From assembly GCA_034440515.1 (NCBI GenBank), contig JAWXCF010000074.1, positions 7,743 to 71,742 of the forward strand: a DNA stretch of 64,000 bases. The letters run 5' to 3'. Under the pieces are notes generated by a model that searched no databases, was not told the DNA's origin, and saw only the letters and a list, made by a program, of their open reading frames with translations. The translations under genes were made by a program, and so were the position numbers. Positions within the stretch are counted from its first letter, which is position 1. Every line of letters begins with the position of its first letter. The stretch is from JAWXCF01 sp034440515. Lineage in GTDB: Bacteria; Bacteroidota; Bacteroidia; CAILMK01. Positions 46,454 through 55,436 of this stretch are shown here, piece by piece.

Positions 46454-48335
46454 TTGACATTGGCACAGCGAGCAAAGGTATACTAATATTATGTCTAACA
46501 GGGTCTATTGTCTCCCCTCTAATTAAATCCATTAACACATTGTGCCCGTGACTTGCCATTATTAAAATATCAATTTTATTTTCTACTACTAAATTAGAAA
46601 TTGATTGCACGCGCCTGCCATAGCCCAACTGATACTCACAATTGTAGCCTTTAGACCTTATTAGGTTAGCATATTTTGTCATTAATATCTTATCGGTTAC
46701 TGTTTCGCTATCTCCTGTTTCCATATTTACAAGCACAGCACCTGGCGTTTCAACTATATGTAGCAAGATGATTATAGAATCTAGATTAGACAGTTGAATT
46801 GCATAATTCAATGCTGCCTCATCGTACTTGCTAAAATCTACAGTTACACCAATTCGTTTTAATGGTTTTGCTTTTAATACTAACCTTTCTATGGCATCAG
46901 CGTGCATAGTATTGCTTCTGTATCTCATCTTAAATTTTGGTCTAACTAATATATACCCTAACAAGAATGTTAGCCCAATTACAATTAAATAAGCTAAATA
47001 GAGTACCCAAGCATAATTTGGGTTTACTGTAGTCCAATCTTTTAATAATTGAAGTTGATTTTCTATGAGAATAATATTGAAACCAATAATAACAAAAGCA
47101 ACAATCCAACTTAGTATCTGTAATGGCATTTTGATGGCGAATTTGCCCATTTTGCTTTTATCAGAAACAAAGTGGAGCAATGGAATAATGGCAAAACCCA
47201 ATTGAAAACTAAGTATTACCTGACTTAGAATTAACATTTCGCCAGTTTTCTCTTCTCCCAATAAATATATAACTAAAACAGCTGGTATTATGGCGAGCAA
47301 CCTGGTCATCAATCTTCTAATCCATATTGGAACTCGCAACTTTAAGTAACCTTCCATTACTATTTGTCCAGCTAATGTTCCAGTAATAGTACTACTTTGT
47401 CCAGAAGCTATTAATGCTATTGCAAATAATTTTGGCGCCCAATCACCTAAAAAGGGTTTTAATAATTCGTGAGCTTGCTCTATAGTTTCAACATCAGATC
47501 TACCTGCATAGTAAAATACACTTCCTGCAAGAACTAATATTGAAGCGTTTACGAAAAAAGCCAGATTCAAAGCAATAGCGCTATCTATGTTATTCAACTT
47601 AATTGCCCGTCTAATACCCTTATCACTTCTATCTATTTTTCTAGTCTGTACTAATGATGAGTGTAAGTACAGATTATGAGGCATTACTGTTGCCCCGATT
47701 ATTCCTATTAGTATATATAGGGCATCATCATCTGGTATTTGTGGTTGTAGGCCTTTTATCAATTCAGCACCATCTGGTACCGTTGCTATTATCTGAACTA
47801 GAAAACACAATCCTATTATGGAAATCATACTTACTATGAAGGTCTCCATTCTGCGCATTCCAAGTTTTTGTAGATATAATAGAATAAATGTATCTACAAC
47901 TGTAATGGCAACACCAATTAAAATTGGGATGTTGAATAATAGTTTCAAACCTATGGCCATACCTATTACTTCAGCTAAATCACAAGCGGCAATTGCTATT
48001 TCAGCTAAAATGTAAAGGAAGAAATTTATTATTTTCGGAAAAGTATCTCGACTTGCTTGTGCTAAATCTTTCTGGTAAACTACTCCAAGTCTGGCTGACA
48101 TACTTTGTAGCAAAAATGCCATTATGTTGCTCATTACCAATACCCAAAGTAGTGAGTATCCATACTTACTACCTCCAGCTATGTCAGTTGCCCAATTGCC
48201 TGGGTCCATATATCCGACACTGACCAAGTAAGCAGGCCCAAAAAATCTAAGTATGTTTTTCCATTTACTTACTTTAGGATTGTTTGTGTCAACACTTTGG
48301 TTTACCTCTGCTAAGCTTTTATACTCGGTGGACAT
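46446..48335 (-). CDS. mntH: NRAMP-type divalent metal transporter fused to a universal stress domain
   Basis: 629 residues. Residues 1-470 are the NRAMP core with eleven or so helices, including the metal-site motif GYMDPGNWATD (DPGN 44-47) and the TM6 motif ATVMPHNLYLHS. From about residue 485 a UspA-like domain follows (KRIGVTVDFSKYDEAALNYA to the ATP-loop ILIMASHGHNVLMDLIRG). Such fusions are common in Bacteroidota. It imports Mn(II) or Fe(II) with protons. A DtxR-type palindrome overlaps its promoter, and mntR is directly upstream. Confidence 0.92.
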   Translation of the reverse strand: MSTEYKSLAEVNQSVDTNNPKVSKWKNILRFFGPAYLVSVGYMDPGNWATDIAGGSKYGYSLLWVLVMSNIMAFLLQSMSARLGVVYQKDLAQASRDTFPKIINFFLYILAEIAIAACDLAEVIGMAIGLKLLFNIPILIGVAITVVDTFILLYLQKLGMRRMETFIVSMISIIGLCFLVQIIATVPDGAELIKGLQPQIPDDDALYILIGIIGATVMPHNLYLHSSLVQTRKIDRSDKGIRRAIKLNNIDSAIALNLAFFVNASILVLAGSVFYYAGRSDVETIEQAHELLKPFLGDWAPKLFAIALIASGQSSTITGTLAGQIVMEGYLKLRVPIWIRRLMTRLLAIIPAVLVIYLLGEEKTGEMLILSQVILSFQLGFAIIPLLHFVSDKSKMGKFAIKMPLQILSWIVAFVIIGFNIILIENQLQLLKDWTTVNPNYAWVLYLAYLIVIGLTFLLGYILVRPKFKMRYRSNTMHADAIERLVLKAKPLKRIGVTVDFSKYDEAALNYAIQLSNLDSIIILLHIVETPGAVLVNMETGDSETVTDKILMTKYANLIRSKGYNCEYQLGYGRRVQSISNLVVENKIDILIMASHGHNVLMDLIRGETIDPVRHNISIPLLAVPMSND

Positions 48336-48340
48336 TTAAG

Positions 48341-48348
48341 CAAAGATA
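48341..48348 (-). promoter_or_regulatory. -7 promoter element of mntH
   Basis: TATCTTTG on the minus strand, ending only 5 bases before the mntH ATG (48335). Transcription would start at or next to the ATG, giving a leaderless message. Confidence 0.55.
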
Positions 48349-48362
48349 TAATTAATTTAAAA

Positions 48363-48378
48363 TTTAGGCTACCCTAAA
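48363..48378. promoter_or_regulatory. DtxR/MntR-type operator in front of mntH
   Basis: TTTAGG-CTAC-CCTAAA is a perfect 6-bp inverted repeat with 4-base spacer. The core TTAGGnTAnCCTAA resembles the DtxR-family box. It covers the mntR stop codon and the -33 region of the mntH promoter, the right place for repression by MntR. Confidence 0.7.
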
Positions 48379-49042
48379 TAATATTTTTTGTTACATATAT
48401 ACTCTCTGCTACCTGCTTAGACATATACATTTTATTGCCATCTAGTTCAATTACCAAGCTATTATCAAATTCCCACTTTTCTAATATTTTAATTTTGCTA
48501 TCTATTTGCAATTTTAATTGATCTAAGTGATGTAAAAATGAATATTGGTGATTGGCTACGCCTATAACTTTTAGGTCAATTTCATTAGGTGCTTCTGCTA
48601 ATATCAATTTATTAGTAGGTTTTATTTCACCTTTTGCATTCGGTATGGGATCCCCGTGTGGATCTATTATAGGATATTGAAGGTATTCATCTAATTTTTC
48701 AATGAGTAGTTCACTGTTAATATGCTCTAATTGCTCAGCAATATCGTGAATATCGTACCAAGATATTTTAAGTTTTTTAAATAAGAAAGTTTCCCATAAC
48801 CTGTGTTTTCTAATAAGTATAACTGCTAATTGTAAGCCTTTTTCTGTTAAAGATGCCCCAGAATATTTTACATAGTCTATTAAATCTTTCTCGTGAAGTT
48901 TTTTCAACATTTCTGTTACAGTTGGTGCAGATGTATTTAGAGCATTAGATAATAATGATGTACTAGCAACATTGTCAAGGCTTTGCTGTTGAATATTATA
49001 AATAGATTTTAAATAATTTTCTTCGGTAGAAGTCATTGCCAT
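48374..49042 (-). CDS. mntR: Metal-dependent transcriptional regulator, DtxR/MntR family
   Basis: 222 residues. The N-terminal winged helix (TSTEENYLKSIYNIQQQ, STSLLSNALNTSAPTVTEMLKKL, LIDYVKYSGASLTEKG) is followed by the dimer and metal domain (RKHRLWETFLFKKL, DIAEQLEHINSELLIEKLDEYL, DPHGDPIP) and a C-terminal FeoA/SH3-like domain. It should repress mntH when metal is bound. The gene is 38 bases upstream of mntH. I found no copy of the operator in front of mntR itself. Confidence 0.88.
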   Translation of the reverse strand: MAMTSTEENYLKSIYNIQQQSLDNVASTSLLSNALNTSAPTVTEMLKKLHEKDLIDYVKYSGASLTEKGLQLAVILIRKHRLWETFLFKKLKISWYDIHDIAEQLEHINSELLIEKLDEYLQYPIIDPHGDPIPNAKGEIKPTNKLILAEAPNEIDLKVIGVANHQYSFLHHLDQLKLQIDSKIKILEKWEFDNSLVIELDGNKMYMSKQVAESIYVTKNII

Positions 49043-49098
49043 AAATAAGTGTTAATAAATAAACTTTTTTTGAATACTAAATGTATACTTTTTGAAGT

Positions 49099-49106
49099 TA
49101 TATTTG
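49099..49106 (+). promoter_or_regulatory. -7 promoter element of the small lipoprotein gene
   Basis: TATATTTG, a full TAnnTTTG match ending 18 bases before the ATG at 49125. Confidence 0.5.
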
Positions 49107-49124
49107 AAATTGAGATTACTAGTT

Positions 49125-49244
49125 ATGAAAAAAGTTTTTATTGCCATTTGTATAACTGCGGGCATCATCATTTTGAACGCTTGCAATAGAGATTCTTGCC
49201 CACAACACACTGACTCTGGAAAAGTAGAGAACAGTAGAGGTTAA
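49125..49244 (+). CDS. Very small lipoprotein (39 residues) with C-x4-C-P motif
   Basis: Not reported by a 60-residue cut-off. The frame encodes MKKVFIAICITAGIIILNAC, a standard lipoprotein signal with lipobox LNAC, then a 20-residue mature peptide that starts CNRDSCPQHTDSGK. A promoter element lies 18 bases upstream. It is divergent from mntR and convergent with the OsmC gene. The mature start C-x4-C-P matches the 67-residue lipoprotein at 45409. Function unknown. Confidence 0.62.
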   Translation: MKKVFIAICITAGIIILNACNRDSCPQHTDSGKVENSRG

Positions 49245-49258
49245 TAATTTCCCATAGA

Positions 49259-49666
49259 CTATTCATAGATAAAGCTAACATTCTGTTGAATTTCTGGATG
49301 CAAACTTTTTGCTACAGGACAATTTAATCCAATGGCTTCTAATATTTCCCTGTTACTTTCAGTATCAGGTTCAATTTTTATTGTCATATTCACAATAATT
49401 TCACTTATTCTGCGAGGGTTACTTGACATTGCTTTTTTCACGTCAGTCTCCATCTTAACAATGCTGATTCCCCTACCCTCTGCTCCTATTGCCATCATTG
49501 TTGTCATACAATTTGCTAATGAAGTGGCAGTTAAATCTGTTGGAGAAAAGGCCTCTCCCTTTCCGTGGTTATCTAACGGTGCATCTGTCATTATAGACTT
49601 GCCACTTAATATGTGAATAGCTTCAGTTCTTAATTCACCCTTGTAATAAACTTTAGAGGTCGACAT
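49259..49666 (-). CDS. OsmC family peroxiredoxin-like protein
   Basis: 135 residues. The two redox Cys of the family are present: C53 in SLANCMTTMMAIGA and C116 in GLNCPVAKSLHPE, with FSPTDLTATSL before the first. OsmC/Ohr proteins reduce organic peroxides; this is the shorter YhfA-like form. It has its own promoter. Being next to a manganese regulator fits oxidative-stress defence, but that is only context. Confidence 0.85.
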   Translation of the reverse strand: MSTSKVYYKGELRTEAIHILSGKSIMTDAPLDNHGKGEAFSPTDLTATSLANCMTTMMAIGAEGRGISIVKMETDVKKAMSSNPRRISEIIVNMTIKIEPDTESNREILEAIGLNCPVAKSLHPEIQQNVSFIYE

Positions 49667-49698
49667 AATTTCTTTATTTATTTACTTAATTAAAATCA

Positions 49699-49706
49699 CA
49701 AACTTA
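49699..49706 (-). promoter_or_regulatory. -7 promoter element of the osmC-like gene
   Basis: TAAGTTTG on the minus strand, about 33 bases before the ATG at 49666. Confidence 0.5.
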
Positions 49707-49791
49707 AACCTTTAGAAATTAGTAAAAATATTGTCTTAAATTTTTTTTAGAAAATTGGCACATTTTACGCCATCAGTTGTTATGGATAGTA

Positions 49792-49810
49792 TGTTTACAA
49801 ATTGTAAACA
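49792..49810. promoter_or_regulatory. 19-bp perfect palindrome upstream of lipA (candidate operator)
   Basis: TGTTTACAA-A-TTGTAAACA has two 9-bp arms around a single base. It covers the -33 region of the lipA promoter (-7 element at 49819-49826), where a bound dimer would block RNA polymerase. It is 86 bases from the divergent osmC-like -7 element. The regulator is unknown. Confidence 0.6.
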
Positions 49811-49818
49811 CTTACTAC

Positions 49819-49826
49819 TAAATTTG
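49819..49826 (+). promoter_or_regulatory. -7 promoter element of lipA
   Basis: TAAATTTG, a full TAnnTTTG match 19 bases before the ATG at 49846. Confidence 0.55.
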
Positions 49827-49845
49827 CAGAAAGTAACGATTGCTA

Positions 49846-50784
49846 ATGTCGGAATTAGAAATAAACACTATTGTACCAATAAATAGGGTACTTGCTGAAC
49901 CTGATACAACTAACTCTCGTAGATTGTACAAAAAGCCAGCTTGGTTAAAAGTTAAACTACCGGTAGGTGAAAACTACAAGAAGGTGCGTGAGTTGGTAGA
50001 CAGATACAAGTTACATACTATTTGTGAAAGTGGGAACTGTCCAAATATGGGAGAATGTTGGGGAGCTGGAACTGCTACCTTTATGATTTTGGGCAATGTT
50101 TGTACTAGGTCTTGTTCATTTTGTGCAGTAGCAACAGGAAGACCCAAAACATTAGATACCAATGAACCGGAACGTGTAGCTGAAGCTGTTGCATTAATGA
50201 ACATAAAACACTGTGTAATAACTAGTGTAAATAGAGATGAGTTGCCAGATAGAGGGGCAAGCATATGGGCTGAGACTATTAAAAGAATAAAAATGAGTAG
50301 TCCAAATACTACAATTGAGGTATTAATTCCAGATGTTAAGGCAAATTGGGATGCACTTCAATTGATAATAGATGAGGGTGCTGATGTTATAAGTCATAAT
50401 ATAGAGACTGTAAGCAGCCTATATAGAAAGGTAAGACCACAAGCCAAATATGAGCGTTCACTTGAACAACTATATAGGACTAAAAAAGCTGGAGCAAGGA
50501 CTAAGAGTGGTTTTATGGTAGGACTAGGTGAAACAGACGATGAAGTTCAAGTACTAATGACTGACTTAGTCGAAACTGGCCTTGATGTATTAACTATTGG
50601 GCAATATCTTCAACCGACGGCTATGCACTTAGCAGTAGAATCATTTGTAACTCCCGATAAATTTAAAGATTTTGAGGTAAAAGGTTATGAATTAGGATTT
50701 GATTATGTTGAGTCTGGACCTTTAGTTAGATCATCATATCACAGTGAACGTCACGTATTTTCAAATAGAAGGAAGGAGAGTTAA
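49846..50784 (+). CDS. lipA: Lipoyl synthase
   Basis: 312 residues from ATG 49846 (a TTG two codons upstream is less likely). The auxiliary cluster Cys are C60, C65 and C71 ([12 protein letters not shown]), the radical-SAM Cys C86, C90 and C93 (CTRSCSFC), and the C-terminal RSSYHSERH supplies the Ser ligand. It inserts two sulfurs into octanoyl-carrier domains of pyruvate and 2-oxoglutarate dehydrogenases. It is a single gene behind a strong palindrome, so its expression is probably regulated. lipB is not adjacent. Confidence 0.96.
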   Translation: MSELEINTIVPINRVLAEPDTTNSRRLYKKPAWLKVKLPVGENYKKVRELVDRYKLHTICESGNCPNMGECWGAGTATFMILGNVCTRSCSFCAVATGRPKTLDTNEPERVAEAVALMNIKHCVITSVNRDELPDRGASIWAETIKRIKMSSPNTTIEVLIPDVKANWDALQLIIDEGADVISHNIETVSSLYRKVRPQAKYERSLEQLYRTKKAGARTKSGFMVGLGETDDEVQVLMTDLVETGLDVLTIGQYLQPTAMHLAVESFVTPDKFKDFEVKGYELGFDYVESGPLVRSSYHSERHVFSNRRKES

Positions 50785-50966
50785 AAAACTAATTATGTTA
50801 TCACTTAAAAATAAAATACTAATTATCAACTGTATTTATACCGACAAATACAAGAATTAGATTTAATATCTAACTAATATAATCGGATATAACTGTTAAA
50901 TTTGGATATTGACTTTTAGAGGCGAATTCCTTATACAATTAAAAGAAAATAAGAATAAATTAGAAT
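50785..50966 (+). promoter_or_regulatory. 182-bp leader region of the T9SS substrate gene
   Basis: It contains a -7 match TAAATTTG at 50897-50904 (leader about 56 bases) and, 23 bases upstream of that, a weak inverted repeat TTAGAT-n5-ATCTAA (50857-50873). No terminator for lipA and no small gene are visible. Confidence 0.45.
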
Positions 50967-53921
50967 ATGTACAAAAAACGACTAAAAAGAACAGTGTTAG
51001 TCTCTGGATTTGCACTAGTGGGCTTCGGCTTATTCGCTGCAAACCCGTTTCAAGTGAAAGATAAATTGACATCTCTGTTTAACGAGAAGGCATATGAATC
51101 TGAAGAAGATGAAGAGGGGGAAAGAGCTTCAATAGCTGGTGCAGCTGAATATTACAATTCAATAAAGGCAGACCTGAGAACAGGTCAAGTTGACCCTGCA
51201 GAAGTTGCAGCGGTTGACCGTGAATTAAGTAATAAACCAAGAGCAAAAGCACTTGGATCTTGGATAAACTGGGATGAAGTAGGTCCAGATAATGTTGGCG
51301 GTAGAAGTCGTTCACTTATCATAGACAGAGAAGACAATAGAGTTATATATTCTGGTGGAGTAAGTGGCGGTATGTGGAAAAGTATGGACGGAGGTACAAC
51401 CTGGTCTAGAATCGGAAACTTAGACGTCAACAATATAAATGTAAGTTGCTTAACGCAAACTGCAGACGGAGACTTGTTTTACGGTACTGGTGAGAGTGGA
51501 TTTTTATCTATTGCGCAAGGTGACGGTAATAGTGGTTTCAGGGGTAGGGGTATGTTCACTTCTAAAGATAAAGGCGCAACTTGGACTCAAATAGTATCAA
51601 CAGACCCTGGAGCAAATGTATTTTCAGGTGCTTGGGTAAATGTTCATAGCCTCAATTCTCACCCTACTAATCCAGACAAATTATTTGCAGGTAACGATGG
51701 TGGATTATACGTATCAAATAACGGTGGAACTACCTGGACAAGACCTGCTGGCGTACCAAACAATCAATCTGCAAAAGCAATAACAATTTCACCTGATGGT
51801 AACACTGTGTTATTTGCATCTGCAAATGGTAACCCTGGTAGTTCATATCAATTATGGAGATCAACTGATGCTGGAAATACGTTTGCGAGAGTAGGTACAA
51901 CGACAATATCTTCTGCTTCTTGCAGCTATGTAATAGGAATAAGCACCAAAGATCCAAACGTAATTTACCTTTCTTCAGCATCATCTGCTGGTACATCTTT
52001 CGGCAGACTAGAGGGTATATATAAATCAATAGATAATGGAGCAACTTGGGCTAAAATAGCAACAGGTGATGCTTACTTTAATCCACTAGCTAATCAAGGA
52101 TATTACGATCACTGCATTGCAATTGACCCTACCAATGAAAATAGATTTTTTATAGCTGGTCTAAATATGTGGCAAGGTACTTTAGTAAACGGAGTTTACC
52201 AGTTTAGTCAAATGACAAATTGGTCAGCGGAGTTTTTTGGAGGAGGATTTAGAAACCCTGCTTTTGTACACGCAGACCAACACGTTATGATGTTTGATAG
52301 AAGCGAAACTAGACCAGCTCTTTATATAGCTAGTGATGGTGGAGTATCTAAATCAGTTGACATTACTTATTCTAAAACACCTTCATTCTTCAATGCAGAT
52401 TATGGCGTTGCAACAGTTCAATTTTATGGAATTGGTATTTCATCTTATGATAAAAATGAAATTATTGGTGGTACACAAGATAACGGTGTAATTCGTGTTG
52501 ACAAAAGCGGTATTACTTTATTAAATGGTACAGATATAAAAGGTGGTGACGGTGGATATTCTGAAATAAGTTTAATAAACCCATCACTTTATTTTGGTGA
52601 ATATATATATGGTGATATAAGTCGTTCATTTACTAAAGGATCTGAAAATAGCTGGGCAAACTTCTTTGATCAAAGAATTCCACCTGCCGGAAATGACCAA
52701 AATAACTATGAATTTATAGTTAAAATTAAACTTTGGGAGAAATTAAATGATTTTACTTCAGTTGACAGCGTAGAATTTGTTGATGTTACAAAGTCTTATA
52801 AAGCTGGAGATGAGATAAAAGTACGTAGTAAAACTGGTTATATATTTAGCTACACACTAACATCTGCACTTCCTATGAATTCAAAAATTAAAGTGCAAGA
52901 CCCAGTTCAATCTAAGTTTATAGTAGCTACTAAAGGCAAAGGAATTTGGCTGACTAAAGATGCAAGTACTCCTGCTAGCTCACCCGAGTATTTTAGAATT
53001 GCAAATGCTCCTGGCTTTAGTGCAAATGACTTTGAATTTACACCCGATGGTAATACATTATTCGCATCAGGTAAAGAATTAGGAAATGCTGTTGTATATA
53101 GAATTACTGGATTAGCAGGTAAGAAGTTTCAATATAGAAAGTTTGCTGGTAGTTTAAACCCAGAGTTTAGACCAGACAGTATAGGCATAGTAACAACTAA
53201 AATTTACACTTCTCCAGGTCAAGTTGCTACTGGTATTTACGTTGACCCAAAAGATGCTAATCACGTTTTAATGTCTTTAGGTAACTATGGTTTCCCTAAT
53301 CACGTATTTAGATCTAAAAATGCAATGAGTACTACTGCCAATTCTGTAGCCTTTACAAATATTACTTCTAACTTACCTAGATTTCCAGTATATGATGTAC
53401 TTATCAGTAGTAAATTTAGCAATGAATACATAATTGGAACCGAATATGGTGTATGGGCTTCTAAAAATCAGGGCACTACTTGGACTGAAGAAAATCTAGG
53501 AATGGAACGTGTTCCTGTGTTTGAACTAAGACAAATGACCTATAGTAACAAGCCTTGGGCTGGTCCAGTCCTTTTTGCTGCCACTCACGGTAGGGGGGTA
53601 TTCCGTACATCTACACTAGAGACGGGAATATTCGAACCATTAGGTGATAAGAAAAGTAGATATGAGTCAAATATTAGTGTATATCCGAATCCAGCCAATG
53701 CTTTCACCAACTTGAAACTAAATGTTGCTAAACAAGGTGTAGCTGTTGTAAATGTTTTTGATATAACAGGTCGCCTGGTGCAAACTAATCAATTGGGAAT
53801 TCAATTAAGTGGTGAAAGGACTTTAACTATTGATACAGATAAACTGAAAGTAGGTTCTTACTTTGCCAGAGTTCAGGTAGGTGGTGAAACTCAGACTGTG
53901 AAATTTAGTGTGGTGAGATAA
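50967..53921 (+). CDS. Secreted BNR/VPS10-type beta-propeller protein with T9SS type A sorting domain
   Basis: 984 residues. A basic signal region (KKRLKRTVLVSGFALVGFGLF) is followed by an acidic stretch and then BNR/sortilin-type propeller repeats: GGMWKSMDGGTTWSRIG, GMFTSKDKGATWTQI, GGLYVSNNGGTTWT, IYKSIDNGATWAKI, and late GVWASKNQGTTWTEE. HADQHVMMF and GGTQDNGVIRV are typical of this class of propeller. The last 80 residues, from ISVYPNPANAF to YFARVQVGGETQTVKF, form the type A C-terminal sorting domain read by the T9SS. It is surface-attached or secreted; its ligand or substrate is unknown. Confidence 0.9.
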   Translation: MYKKRLKRTVLVSGFALVGFGLFAANPFQVKDKLTSLFNEKAYESEEDEEGERASIAGAAEYYNSIKADLRTGQVDPAEVAAVDRELSNKPRAKALGSWINWDEVGPDNVGGRSRSLIIDREDNRVIYSGGVSGGMWKSMDGGTTWSRIGNLDVNNINVSCLTQTADGDLFYGTGESGFLSIAQGDGNSGFRGRGMFTSKDKGATWTQIVSTDPGANVFSGAWVNVHSLNSHPTNPDKLFAGNDGGLYVSNNGGTTWTRPAGVPNNQSAKAITISPDGNTVLFASANGNPGSSYQLWRSTDAGNTFARVGTTTISSASCSYVIGISTKDPNVIYLSSASSAGTSFGRLEGIYKSIDNGATWAKIATGDAYFNPLANQGYYDHCIAIDPTNENRFFIAGLNMWQGTLVNGVYQFSQMTNWSAEFFGGGFRNPAFVHADQHVMMFDRSETRPALYIASDGGVSKSVDITYSKTPSFFNADYGVATVQFYGIGISSYDKNEIIGGTQDNGVIRVDKSGITLLNGTDIKGGDGGYSEISLINPSLYFGEYIYGDISRSFTKGSENSWANFFDQRIPPAGNDQNNYEFIVKIKLWEKLNDFTSVDSVEFVDVTKSYKAGDEIKVRSKTGYIFSYTLTSALPMNSKIKVQDPVQSKFIVATKGKGIWLTKDASTPASSPEYFRIANAPGFSANDFEFTPDGNTLFASGKELGNAVVYRITGLAGKKFQYRKFAGSLNPEFRPDSIGIVTTKIYTSPGQVATGIYVDPKDANHVLMSLGNYGFPNHVFRSKNAMSTTANSVAFTNITSNLPRFPVYDVLISSKFSNEYIIGTEYGVWASKNQGTTWTEENLGMERVPVFELRQMTYSNKPWAGPVLFAATHGRGVFRTSTLETGIFEPLGDKKSRYESNISVYPNPANAFTNLKLNVAKQGVAVVNVFDITGRLVQTNQLGIQLSGERTLTIDTDKLKVGSYFARVQVGGETQTVKFSVVR

Positions 53922-53946
53922 TCACTTCAAGATCTATTAAAAATAG

Positions 53947-53981
53947 AAAAGGCTGTTAAAATATTTTAGCAGCCTTTTTTT
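53947..53981. terminator. Bidirectional terminator after the T9SS substrate gene
   Basis: AAAAGGCTG (53947-53955) pairs with CAGCCTTTT (53970-53978), with further A/T pairs inside, and is followed by a T run. It lies between convergent genes (the propeller gene and rimK). Confidence 0.85.
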
Positions 53982-54001
53982 ATACGTTAATATTTAATTA
54001 T

Positions 54002-54904
54002 TTATGCGTCAAATGGGTTTTTAATTTTTCTGTGCACGTTAGACTCTATGTAAGTAAATATTTTATCTGCTACATTTACACCGGTACTCTTCTCTATACC
54101 CTCCAGACCTGGACTACTATTTACTTCCATTACTAATGGTCCACGCTCTGACTGCAATAAATCTACCCCACAAATAGAAAGGCCTAATGCTTTTGCGGCA
54201 TCAATAGCTATTTGACGCTCTGCCTTTGTCAGACGAACTTTTTGTGCATATCCTCCTTGATGTAGATTGCTTCTAAATTCACCCTTGGTGCTTTGTCTAG
54301 CCATACTAGCTACAACTCTATCTCCAACTATCAATACTCTAATATCTCTACCATTAGCCTCTTTAATAAATTCTTGAACCAAAATATTGGCCTTCAGTCC
54401 AAAAAATGCATCTAATGCGCTCTTTGCAGCATTGTATGTTTCTGCTAAAACGACACCGTTGCCCTGAGTGCCCTCTAACAGTTTAATGATGATAGGTGGT
54501 CCACCTACTTGTTTCATCATCACTTTAATATCTTCTGGTGTGGCTGCAAAAGCAGTATGTGGCATATCAATATTATGTCTACTAAGTATCTGCATACTTC
54601 TTAATTTATCTCTGCTACGAACTATAGCTTGAGATTTAACTGTAGTAAATACTCCCAACATTTCGAACTGCCTAACTACTGCCGACCCGTAAAACGTTCT
54701 ACTGGCTCCAATCCTGGGAATGATGGCATCTGGCAATTCTAATTGACTACTGCCAACATATAGACAAGGCTTACCTTTATCTATCATTATGTTGCAGGTC
54801 AAATAATCAATTACTTGTACATCGTGCCCCATTCTTATTCCAGCTTCAACCAATCGCTCAGTTGAATATAATTTTGGATTTCGGCTTAATACCCAGATTT
54901 TCAT
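54002..54904 (-). CDS. rimK: ATP-grasp ligase RimK family (S6-glutamate ligase type)
   Basis: 300 residues of the ATP-grasp fold: start [77 protein letters not shown] and metal-site [15 protein letters not shown]. RimK adds glutamates to ribosomal protein S6. It is 5 bases downstream of its usual protease partner, which supports RimK over other ATP-grasp ligases. Confidence 0.9.
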   Translation of the reverse strand: MKIWVLSRNPKLYSTERLVEAGIRMGHDVQVIDYLTCNIMIDKGKPCLYVGSSQLELPDAIIPRIGASRTFYGSAVVRQFEMLGVFTTVKSQAIVRSRDKLRSMQILSRHNIDMPHTAFAATPEDIKVMMKQVGGPPIIIKLLEGTQGNGVVLAETYNAAKSALDAFFGLKANILVQEFIKEANGRDIRVLIVGDRVVASMARQSTKGEFRSNLHQGGYAQKVRLTKAERQIAIDAAKALGLSICGVDLLQSERGPLVMEVNSSPGLEGIEKSTGVNVADKIFTYIESNVHRKIKNPFDA

Positions 54905-54909
54905 TTTAC

Positions 54910-55353
54910 TTATAAAGTGTTGGCTGTTCCGCAGTATATTGATGAAACATCAACTAAAAATTTTCCTTTTATTGCTTTTCTACCTATCAGTATGGGATAT
55001 TCCATATTTGTTCTATCAGCTAAAGATAGGTCTATTTTATATTTACGACCAGAAATTGATATTAATGTTCTAATTATGATTCGTTCCTCTACAATACCGC
55101 TTGTATTTTTAACTTTTTTTATTTTCTTTACTAATGCTGTAATTTCTATGGCTGACTGAATGGGATACTTACTATCATCTATATTGAAAGTTGCAAATAG
55201 CCTATTATTTTTTCTATGCAAATGTACCTTATTTGTGTGCAATGCCGTAGTGTAAGCACCTGTATCAACCTTGGATTCTATATTAAATATTCCTAACTTG
55301 GGTAAGGATATTATTTCCCTCCTTCCTATTATTTCTTTATTCAACTCTTTCAT
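54910..55353 (-). CDS. rimB: RimK-associated retropepsin-like protease (RimB-type)
   Basis: 147 residues from ATG 55353; a TTG at 55371 would add six residues but lies in a hairpin. The aspartic-protease-like motif is [12 protein letters not shown] (D30-T-G-A), followed by [19 protein letters not shown] and [10 protein letters not shown], the pattern of the Zn_protease/RimB family. Members trim RimK-added glutamate tails. The gene couples to rimK with a 5-base gap. Confidence 0.82.
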   Translation of the reverse strand: MKELNKEIIGRREIISLPKLGIFNIESKVDTGAYTTALHTNKVHLHRKNNRLFATFNIDDSKYPIQSAIEITALVKKIKKVKNTSGIVEERIIIRTLISISGRKYKIDLSLADRTNMEYPILIGRKAIKGKFLVDVSSIYCGTANTL

Positions 55354-55374
55354 TATTGAATTTTTATTCAATAA
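55353..55374. repeat. 22-base inverted repeat at the rimB start
   Basis: Perfect 9-bp arms TTATTGAAT (55353-55361) and ATTCAATAA (55366-55374) around four T. On the rimB message the hairpin ends on the A of the start codon, so it could hinder initiation or serve as an operator. Confidence 0.55.
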
Positions 55375-55380
55375 TAACTA

Positions 55381-55408
55381 AAAAGCCGATTTGAAATCAA
55401 ACCGGCTT
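55381..55408 (-). terminator. Terminator of the upstream lipoprotein gene
   Basis: AAGCCG (55383-55388) pairs with CGGCTT (55403-55408), with five more inner pairs after one A-C mismatch, and reads into a T-rich stretch on the minus strand. It separates the lipoprotein gene at 55437 from rimB. Confidence 0.7.
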
Positions 55409-55436
55409 ATAATTTTAATGTAAATTTATTTTTAGA

